DNA of 64,000 nt from Megaleporinus macrocephalus (Eukaryota > Chordata > Actinopteri > Characiformes > Anostomidae): the NCBI GenBank assembly GCA_021613375.1, contig CM038720.1, positions 15,159,962 to 15,223,961 on the forward strand, read 5' to 3'. The notes beneath the pieces were generated by a model. It had not been told where the DNA came from. It did no database searches and saw nothing but the letters and a program-made list of their open reading frames with translations. The position numbers and the translations under genes are program-made. Below are positions 55,041 through 64,000 of the stretch, piece after piece (within the stretch, counting starts at the first letter, position 1; each line of letters opens with the position of its first letter).

Positions 55041-56439
55041 AGAACACAAGGGTAATAGGTACACGCTTACATTGTTATATACAATGTAATGTTAGAAACA
55101 GTATATTGTGTTTTTTAACACAGTAATATAATACCATATAAAATACATGCTTCTATGTCTTATTCTGCGCTGACACCACAGTGGTGTCAGAAGTGGGATT
55201 CGAGCTTATGCTTCCATAATGCATTAACTATCTTTTGCCAATAAACACACTGGGTCAAGAGATTTTCATCCACCTTTCTTTAGCAGAATTAATGCAATAT
55301 AAATTCTTGTTTTATTCTTGCATTTAGTAGAATATTATTGTTTCAGTGGGGTGTAGAGTCTCCAAGTACATTGTTCAGAAACAGGCCCGTGTGCATGTCT
55401 TAATATGAGCGATTCTGTTATTCACAGAGAAACACAGCACAATATAGACAAAATATTAGTATTGCAGGAATACTGTCTCTGATTACAATAGCTGATTTAT
55501 TGATTGCTGATATAATGATAAAAATAATGTTCTTTTGTTGGATTACATGAATATTATCTTTGCTTCAAAAACACTTTTTTGAAAATGTAATTGTTTAATA
55601 TTCATGTGCATATTGCAACATTCTGCAATATTAGTCTTGCAAAGGCCAACATTGCAATAAAATATAATTATTGCTATATGGTAATATATTTCGGTTTTTG
55701 TGTTTGTGTGTTTGTTGCTTATTAAAGTTTCATTTAAAAAGTATTTAAGCAAGATGAATGTTTAAAAAATCCAAGCAACCTACACAACTCTGCTGCAAAT
55801 GAAAACAAACTTTGTTTCCAGCAGTTACCATTTATGAACAATTTATGAAAAGAAGTGAGACTGGTGAGTACAAACATTAAAACTAACCCCATGGGTGGGG
55901 TTTACATTAAGAGACTGATCGTTGTAACCGTGGCTACAAGTCTGGAAAATCAAGGATGACCAAAATAAATACAATAACATTGTTATGATAGACTGACATC
56001 AATTACATAAAATAGATTTATCATAATGTCATTAATATGGTTTATGTTTCATGTTTCAAGTTTCAAGCTTGGCAAATGATTTTGACCCAAATAGAAGAAC
56101 TATATATATGTTATTTGCATGATATATGACATACTCTTTTTATTGTTTCGTTTAGGAGGTTTAGTTGTAGTACTGTGTTACTCCAACTAATCCTGTGTGG
56201 AGACTGTACTTTAGCCTGGCCAGATCTTGCTGTGAGTTGATTAAATGCTTTAAACTGTGCTATAATTCCATGACATGTCAGTAACTGAAAAGGGTTATTT
56301 TATGGTACAAGAATCCGTCCAATTACTGTTGAAATTTGCAGAGGACATAGCTATTGGAACACGGGAAGATGATGAAAAGCATGTTCTATTTGAACCTGTT
56401 TAACATCATAAAGTATCCATTGCATTAGTTTGTGCTTCC

Positions 56440-56900
56440 TCCTGTAGCTCTAGTAGACACTTTTAATAGAGCGTCTGTGTAATAAGGAGGTCATTTCTTA
56501 TATCCAGTCGTTGCACGGTTATTTTCTCTCTTGTCCTAACACAACTGATTAAATGAATCGTCAAATTAACAAACACTTTGAGCTGAGGCATGATGACAGC
56601 ACAGGGAAAACACTGAACGCTTCAGGGCAGTGAAACTCCAGAACCACATTAAAGAAATACTGGATTACACAATCCAGCATCCCAGTGTATTTTTGTGAGA
56701 AACTAATGAGGGAGCCAGATGTTACTTGGGGATGTGTGTAGGGCTGTAATAGAAGCTCCAAAGCGTAGCGATGCCAGGTCTGCTCCAGTGCATTGCTAGG
56801 AGAAAGCCCCTGTCACTTGGCATCCACTGCTCGGTGCGTTACAGGGGAACTGTCACTAGCCCAGGGAAGAGAACGGCAAATTGACGAGAAGGAAAAAAAA
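56440..56900. promoter_or_regulatory. Candidate conserved non-coding island
   Basis: A second stretch with high complexity and no recognisable repeat, ORF of interest or splice sites (for example around GATTAAATGAATCGTCAAAT and TTGACGAGAAGG). Its function is unknown; it may be an enhancer of rph3a or of a neighbour. Confidence 0.22.
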
Positions 56901-59900
56901 AGCCATAGCATTTTAGCTGCAAAGGACTGTGTGAGCTGACTAAGGGCTGCAGGGCCTTTGTACTGTGTTCTGTACGTATGTGTGTGTTTGTTTCAGATAT
57001 AATACATGTTCACAAGAAAAGAAAACAAAGATCTGGAAGAATGAGTCATACATATTCCATTATTTCAAAATATTCTGCTCATAAATATGAAACTTGTTAC
57101 TCTGGAACGGATCCATCATGTAACACATAGTAATATAAAGCTCACAATTCCTGTGCCAAAAGTGTCTGATGCTTACTGGAGGGTATTTGCCTTCCCACCA
57201 CACACACACTAATGAAACATCTGTATCAGCACAGAGCAGATCAACCACCCACCCCGGCTCAGCTTCACTGCGAGGAAGAAGCTTACCATCTCACTAAGAA
57301 CCTCAACTAGTTCATCCCTTCTCCACCATTTTGATGACATTCACTCGTATGAGTCAACAGATGCAAATGAGCTTTAAGTCTAAAGCTATTTCACAGCATG
57401 GATACACTGGGCTAGGTGCTACTAACAAACAAGGTTTTCAGCAACAAGGTTGCTGTCAAACAAGGTTTCTATATTGCAGGAGCTTTGTTAGGTGTTCCTC
57501 AGGGCTTTGTTATTGGTCCTGTTTCATTCTGTGCGGACTCTTAAGTCAATGGAAAGTTGAACTAGGAGTATAGGGGTTTTTCCATTTACTTAATGCAGGT
57601 GAAGCAAAATAAGAGACTTATCCTCCAGCGAGGCATGTCCCTTACCATCTGTCTGAAGCGGGGGAATACGCACATCTGACTATGGAGTGTTCGTTAACGT
57701 GGTAGCTGCCAGGCCTCTCATGCAGTGTAGGGGAGCCCACAGAGGATTTCCTGGAAGTGTCAGTTCAGCACCAAAAGAGAACAACAACTTTGTCCTCCAG
57801 CCAAGTGACATGCTCTACTCCTGTGTCTCTTTCTGTCTATTTTATTTTGCCTACTCTCCCTTCGACCGCTGACTCCGTTAGGCTGCCAGTGTGAGGGAGG
57901 CCCAGAGTACATGTCACAAGACACTTGTGATTTTGTAGCATGTAAAACCGTGATCAGGTCATAATTCTCCCCAGATCATGGAAGCCAGCCTTGCTCAGAG
58001 GCACAGAGGGAGTCCTACAGTTAGGTCACTAGCCAGAACATCATGGCAGATGTTCAGTCTTGGTTCACCATTACCGAGACAGAACGCATTAATGGCCCAA
58101 TTTTCATTCTGCCACAAAACTGCATCTGCATCTCATCTGCTGTTTTGCTTCGAGTGTATCCCAGAAACCCAGATATCAAATACGACCATTTAGACATTTT
58201 GACTGGGAGACGTGACTAAGAAGCTTGCATTGTTAATTAGCAGTGGGTGGTTCATCTGGTTCATCAGAAGAAATTCATCCTCAGATGGGAGTTTAGTCAT
58301 AACCATTAGGGATAGCGAAACCCAGAAAAAGTGCTCCTGTTTACATTCCCCTAGCATATTGTGTATAAGCAGTCAATGCCAGCCATGGCTTCCGAATCAA
58401 GACATCAAGAGAAAGCTAGTTTGTGCTGAATTGTTGATTTGTGCAACAGCGCTAATTTATATTTGAGTCCCAAATGTGCCATTTTCCCTAATAACATTAT
58501 ACTACACACATAATTATCATAACAATTATCATAAATACTGCATGAACATACTCATCACATCAGCTAAACACATACAAACTAGAATCATAACTACTTTGTG
58601 TGTGGAAGGATCAGCGATATTCTGTCTATCCTGCCATCCACCACACCATCATGCATCACTGTGATCGTAAATAAGTAATACCACCATATCTGTGTTTGAT
58701 GGGGTTAATAGCATTAGGTGGTGACATTAGCTTGAGTTACGCGAGTTGTTACTGGAGAACAATTCTCTTAAAAATACAAACTAAAAAATTCTTTCCTTTA
58801 CCTGACCATGTACATGTGACAAAATACTGAGAGCAAAATTTGGTATGAGGAGATGACTGAAAGTTTTTCCTGTTTATTCGCACTATCCAAAGATTTTTCC
58901 TTCATTGGCTCAGCTCTTCATCCTCTTTCCTCACATTATTTTGAACAGCTATAATGCTATAAAAGCGAATATCACTTTGATGTGTTTTTGTTGTTTTCAC
59001 TGCGGCCGTGAATCGCACAGCACACAACTTTCTGTCTTTTTAAACTAATGGTGTAGAGACAGTAACTCAGTGGGCAGCACTGTTGTCAATGTCATCTTTA
59101 TGTTGCTAAGTCAGCAATGTAGTGGTATTGACAAGTGGGATGTCAGTTGAATACTATGCCACAAATATACACAAAGGCAACATATAAACAGCACAAACCA
59201 TGTTAACATTATTCCCTCGGGCTGGGTGGCTAAGCCAATGATGTTTCAGTCAATTAAAACATTAAAAATTACCTCCTGTATATCCGTTGCATCTCAAGAA
59301 AGTGTCCTTTGTTTTTGAGGCAGCTGATATAAATATATAGTCAGTGTTTTGAGATTAGCCTAACATGGACACCAAACTGATGAGGTCTGGCTGAGAAGGC
59401 ACCGGACTTGATCAGCCGCACCATACTGTGGTCTCCTGGCCTACAATCCGTAAACCAGGTGGTATCTGATAGAACGGATCACTGCAATACTAAAAAAAAA
59501 ACAAAAAAAACAGCAGTGTCTTATAGTCAGAGGTACAAGTATAGGGGACACACACATGAGACAAATGACTTGAGAAATTCAATGCCAGAGTTGCCCTCTT
59601 ATTCAAATTTTCCGTTTCATCTTAAATGGTACAGCAGTTACTTTCTGCTGCCAGTTTATTTAAGTTGGTACAGAAAATTCAAACAACAAAAAAGCTTACA
59701 ATGAAAATTTAGGGTTACTTTGGTTGTTAAAAATTATACTGAAGAGAAGCGACATCCCAGAATAATAAAGTCTCTAAAATCTACAAAATTACATTTATTC
59801 AAGCATCTAGCATCAAGTTTTATTAAATAAATATTTACTATGATATATTATAACCGTCACAAATTTTAATTATACTGTCGTATAAATTGTTGGCTGTGCT

Positions 59901-62220
59901 GCTCAGAACCACTGTTTATAATGGCTTGCTGAAATATCTGTCAAGCCAGAGCACTGCATGATAGAACACCACCAGTTCTAATGCAAAATGCTGTCACACA
60001 CTGTGAAATGCTGACTGACCCAAGACATGTGCTTTCCTAAGTGATCACAAGAATGCTGAGATGCCATTTAAGAAAAGTGTGAAAAGCCTGCACAGGGCAA
60101 AATCATGACCTATTCTGGGGACGCTCCTGCTCAAATTAATTCTGGGTTTGTGAACATCTGCAAAGGTCTACAAGGCCTTCAGGCAGCATGACTGCACTAT
60201 AGCCATGGCATTCATTCTGTTTCTTTCTCTTTTTCTGATGATTTTTTAAAATTATTTATTTCCCTAATTTGCTTGTAGACGATTCCTGCTGTGGTAGTTC
60301 TCTTTAGTGATTCACAACAGGCATACTATGCATGAAGCTCCTTCATCTTGTCAAACTACCAGCCACAGACCACTGCTGAGCTCAGTGTGCACCTTCCCTC
60401 TAGTGAGAACCTGACAAACTGCATTCACTGGAACCCCAACATAGCATAGCTTGGATACGGCAGAGTTCACCTAGCAAGAGTTCAACTCTTCGAAATCTGT
60501 GAAACCCTTCTTTTTTTGTTAGTCTGTGATAACAAAAACAAAATCAAAGCGAAGACTTTCAAACTATATTTCATTTTATGACTCACGCAGCGGGGTTTAT
60601 TTTAAGATTCGCTTGTTAGAGAACAATCGCTTTTTTATTGCCTTCTTTGTCAGGCTCCAGGTCTAAACAGTTATAGAGAAGTTGGCTCTCCTTATATAAT
60701 ACACCCATCATGAGCCTCTTGAAGGTTTGTGCAGATCCCTGTAGTGCTGCTCCAAACTGCTCAAGTAGACCTGCCCTGGAAAGCGGCAAGAAGTCCTCAA
60801 TGATTTGAATTCCTCTGAATGAAAGGTGGTACAGCACACTTAACGAGAGTCTTGTTCCAAACTAGAGATGCACAATGATATCAGTATCTGCAGACCGCTG
60901 CTCAGAATAAATTATGAGCTTCTAATAGTTGTTTAGATTTGACTAATATTTCACATTTAGAGAAGAACTTTCATGCTATTAGTGTGTAAATAAAGTAATG
61001 TCCGAAAAATTACTAATATTAATATAAACACAAATAAGTATTAAAATAAATTAAACAAGGTAGAGATTTTATGTCAGTGTGTTTGTTTGACCTCTCCTCA
61101 AAGAAGGCCAGTATAAGGCTTATTGTAGTTTTTATAAGCATCAGAAATACCCCATGGATTTTGTTGGTGGGTTGGTGCTTACTTGATGGCTGGCAAGGTA
61201 TGAAAGACTAACTGGGTAACCCAGTTTGCAATAGCGACATTCTGAGGCAAGCCAATGTTGCATTACCAGTTAGTTAGGCTTGAGCTTCTGTTATTACCTA
61301 ACAAACAGCACAATGTCATAAAAGTTTCTTTTCAGGGACCCCCCAGAATTTAGATTTTGAGACATTCAAGGGGTTCAAGAGGTTAATGGACCTCCAACAC
61401 CTATTACTCTAATCAGAATTTCTTAATGTTAAATCAGATTTGCTGGTGATGGGTTTAAACATGTGATGGAAGGATACATGTATAAACCAAAATGTGACTA
61501 GTATAAGATATACTGGTTACTGTATATTACTATTTGCTATATTATGCCAAAATCTTGTCTTCTAATCTTATATATATATGTATGAGTTTGGCATCAGTAA
61601 ATATGTACTCATGAAAAACATATTTAACACATTTAACATCAACAACAATTTCCAAAGTGTTCCAAAATATATATTTTACTGGGGTTACAATACATTACAT
61701 ATAAATGTTTGTGTGCCAATATTAAAAATCTATAATAATTATTATAATTGTATACTATTATAAATGATTCTACTACACTGCACTAATTCTGATAAACACT
61801 GACCAGATGACAGTTAAATAATAACACGCAATTTGTAGAAGTGTCAAATTAGCAAAGCATTTTTTCTTTAATAGGAGAAAACAAAAGGCAGTCATGGTTT
61901 GTAAACTGTCACTAATGTAAAATGACAGGAGCAGAAAAAACGAGTAACAAAAGGCAAGAACAGCGATTGACGGATAAGACTCTGAAAATCTGGATTAAAC
62001 ATCAGCTATCATGATAATTCAATAGCAATTATATACACTGCTATATCGCCAGACCTGTGTTATAACCTATATGCACTAATGCATTCATTAAGCTCTAGTG
62101 CTGCGCCTGTGCTTTAATCACCATTATCTGCATGAATCAATCCAGAAATTGCACATTATTTATTTCCGCTCGTAGCTCTGAAATGCAGGAGGATAAAAAT
62201 CTCAACTCTGTTGAACTTAC

Positions 62221-62345
62221 CGCACTGAGTGGACGTTCTTTGAGCTGCTATCACTCGCCAGCGCCGCTGATTCGAGCGCGAGAGAAAAGACGAGCCTGTA
62301 ATAATCCGCCTAGTTCACTGCTCTCCACGCTTTAACGCTGCCTTC
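62221..62345 (-). other. rph3a: Probable rph3a non-coding first exon
   Basis: A consensus donor, GTGCG|GTAAGT, sits at 62,220 on the minus strand and ends a CpG-rich stretch (62,221-62,345) in an otherwise AT-rich region, with GC boxes just upstream. Its position 17 kb ahead of the first recognised coding exon fits the long 5' intron of vertebrate RPH3A. The 5' end is a guess. It could instead belong to an unrelated minus-strand transcript. Confidence 0.5.
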
Positions 62346-62400
62346 TGAGAGAGAGGGGGGAGGCCACGCCCCCCCCCCACCCCCCACCCCCCGTCACGCC
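62346..62400 (-). promoter_or_regulatory. G-rich proximal promoter of rph3a with GC/CACCC boxes
   Basis: On the minus strand 62,392-62,369 reads as three G-runs of 6, 6 and 10 separated by single T, flanked by GGGCGTGACG and GCGTGGCC, which resemble Sp/KLF sites. It lies directly upstream of the probable first exon. No TATA box is visible. Confidence 0.45.
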
Positions 62401-62452
62401 CACTCACTCCGTGAAGTTGAACCCATGCGGAAATTTAATGTATGGCCATATA

Positions 62453-63032
62453 CACCGATCAACCATAACATTAAACCACCTTCTTGTTTCTTTTTATCAG
62501 CAACATGTACCATAAAGGTCCATGCTTTGTTACCCTGTTCTTCAAAAGTCAGGACACTGACAGGACCACCACAGAGCAGGTATTTTTTGGGTGGTGGATT
62601 ATTTTTAGCGCTGCAATGACACTGACATGGTGATGGTGTGTTGTTCTGGTAAGCTAAAGTCAGAGACAACAGCTCATCTGCTGCTGCACAGTTTTTGTTG
62701 GTCATCCGCTAGTCCTTCATCAGTGGTCACAGGACCCTGCCCACAGGACGCACTTGGATATTCTCAGTCTAACGGGAACAGTGAGGTGTTTAAAAACCCA
62801 GCAGCACTGCTGTGTCTGATCCACTCACACCAGCACAACACACACTAACACACCACCACTGCTGAGAATGATTCACCACCTAAATAATACTTGCCCTGCA
62901 GTGGTCCTGAGGGGGACTACAGTTTGTAATTGTAAAACTCTAAAGTGTGCACCTGTATGGCAAGTGAAACTGATAAAGTGAACAAAGAGTGTAGATACAA
63001 GAAGGTGGTTTTAATGCTATGGTTGATCAGTG
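62453..63032. mobile_element. Short TIR element, Tc1/mariner-like, end to end
   Basis: The ends CACCGATCAACCATAACATT(A)... and, inverted, CACTGATCAACCATAGCATT match over about 34 bp and are flanked by TA on both sides (62,451-62,452 and 63,033-63,034). TA duplication suggests Tc1/mariner-type transposition. The 580-bp interior has no transposase frame; its text (GTTTAAAAACCCAGCAGCAC, CAGCACAACACACACTAACA) is widespread in fish. It lies 50 bp upstream of the rph3a G-rich promoter tract. Confidence 0.85.
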
Positions 63033-63034
63033 TA

Positions 63035-64000
63035 CTCAACAGCAAAACAAATGCACCCCTCCCTTTAGTCCTCTTCAGAAACTCGGCCCCCCGAATTCAT
63101 AAAAGCATATTGTGCATGGTGAGCAACACTGGCAAAGCTAGACAAAACAATAACCTATTGGTTCTGTGAAACAGCAAAAACAAGGTAATGTTTTTTACCT
63201 GTTAATCAAAAACAGAGCAACCTTGTCGTCCCTTTTGATGTTTTTAACTCCCAGGGAAGCTGAAGTCAGCTACTTTTTCAGCAGCTTTGTGTTTACCTGT
63301 TCCTGTTCTACCTTAAATGATACAGCAGTTACGTTCCAGCAGCTCAGCATCATGTTTTAATTTTCCTGTTTTCACTTTAAATGGTGCAGTCGTTATAATT
63401 GTTACTATATTACTTTGAAAAAAAAAATCATGTTATCCTTTCAGTATTTTACAAGCTATTAGCAAGTTAAGCGATTTACCATGCAATCATATGTAGCCAG
63501 TCTTCTGTACAAGTTTAGACTACCAAAAACCTTACAATATAACAGGATATGAGTGTATATGAGTAATGTATCACATCTGAATGTAAATTATGTTCTCTAT
63601 TGTATACTGTTAAATATATTATACATATGTTTGTACATGTTCATACAATAGCTGAACTATATGCGTGAATATTTGAAACATTGAAAATATTCATTTTTAA
63701 TGAGTTTGCAAATATTTCACATATGTGTGTTCCATAAAAGGGAAATCCATGTATGCTAATATATGTCATATATTTGAAATCCATATATTGCCATATATCA
63801 GATTTCCATATGGGAAAAGCTTTTCTCTGGCAGGTCTATTGCATCAATCCTGTGCAAGGATTGCCCCAGAGTTTAGTGTTTCCTGCTTCAATACACCAGA
63901 TCGAACTCATCAGCTAATTACCAAACCTTTGACAAATTGATCTGGCTGTGCTGGAGTAGGGAAAACAAACTGTGCATGAACAAGATTGGGTTACTTGATT
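63035..64000. other. Upstream flank of rph3a
   Basis: AT-rich sequence without a gene-like ORF. Short ATATG-rich stretches occur at 63,600-63,810. Nothing else was recognised. Confidence 0.5.

Larger units (their letters stand above)
44893..62220. other. Long rph3a 5' intron (17 kb)
   Basis: No coding exon could be assigned here. It holds a Tc1 relic (49,815), an adjacent terminal-repeat element fragment (50,485), a fresh 272-bp tandem duplication (50,723), microsatellites, and several less AT-rich islands (48,240-48,620; 52,080-52,350; 54,690-55,040; 56,440-56,900) that may be regulatory or contain untranslated or missing N-terminal exons. Confidence 0.5.

Noticed and set aside
60616..60837. 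73-codon minus-strand ORF with a coherent-looking sequence
   Set aside because: It has no recognised family, no ATG start (GTG), and no convincing splice sites; possibly a repeat fragment or chance.
62132..62335. 67-codon plus-strand ORF at the CpG-rich stretch
   Set aside because: It is antisense to the probable rph3a first exon and unsupported by family or splice evidence.

Overview
This is a piece of a vertebrate nuclear genome, almost certainly from a ray-finned (teleost) fish. The genes are split into many short exons with GT-AG introns, the proteins are vertebrate-specific families, the sequence is AT-rich, and the introns are littered with decayed Tc1/mariner-like and hAT-like elements of the kind common in fish. 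The repeat types fit an otophysan fish (characiform or catfish relative), but that is only an impression. There are no prokaryotic features, tRNA or rRNA genes, or CRISPR arrays.

Three protein-coding genes are supported, all on the minus strand, so transcription runs right to left. (1) rph3a (rabphilin-3A, a Rab3 effector of synaptic vesicles) fills most of the window: a probable non-coding first exon at about 62,221-62,345, then fifteen introns' worth of coding exons between 44,892 and 24,491. Sixteen coding exons join with consistent phases into a frame of 600 codons including the stop, with a Rab-binding zinc-finger domain, a proline-rich/acidic linker and two C2 domains. The extreme N-terminus was not found. 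(2) pla2g3 (group III secreted phospholipase A2) lies at 20,752-15,628. Its seven coding exons join into 897 codons including the stop. The enzyme core looks intact, and exon 4 carries a 17-copy, 48-bp coding minisatellite that inserts a Thr/Ser/Pro-rich stalk. (3) ttc28 (tetratricopeptide repeat protein 28) starts near 14,640. One solid coding exon (6,873-7,160) and a probable short first coding exon (14,327-14,356) are visible; the rest of this large gene continues off the left edge.

Layout: 1-6,872 is ttc28 intron sequence with a complete hAT-type element and a perfect 20-bp-arm hairpin. 7,161-14,326 is ttc28 intron 1. 14,327-14,680 is the ttc28 promoter/first exon. 15,628-20,752 is pla2g3. 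20,753-24,490 is the intergenic region and rph3a 3' UTR. 24,491-44,892 is the rph3a coding part, interrupted by transposon relics. 44,893-62,220 is one very long 5' intron with candidate conserved islands. 62,221-64,000 is the rph3a promoter region with a G-quadruplex-prone tract and an end-to-end short terminal-inverted-repeat element.

The three genes do not form a pathway; they are neighbours by synteny. No unknown multi-gene system was found. The points most worth a second look are the mucin-like coding minisatellite in pla2g3, a decayed intragenic copy of a zinc-finger exon boundary in rph3a, alternative splice-site configurations in the rph3a linker, an unexplained membrane-segment ORF with a good splice acceptor inside ttc28 intron 1, and the G-rich tract at the rph3a promoter.
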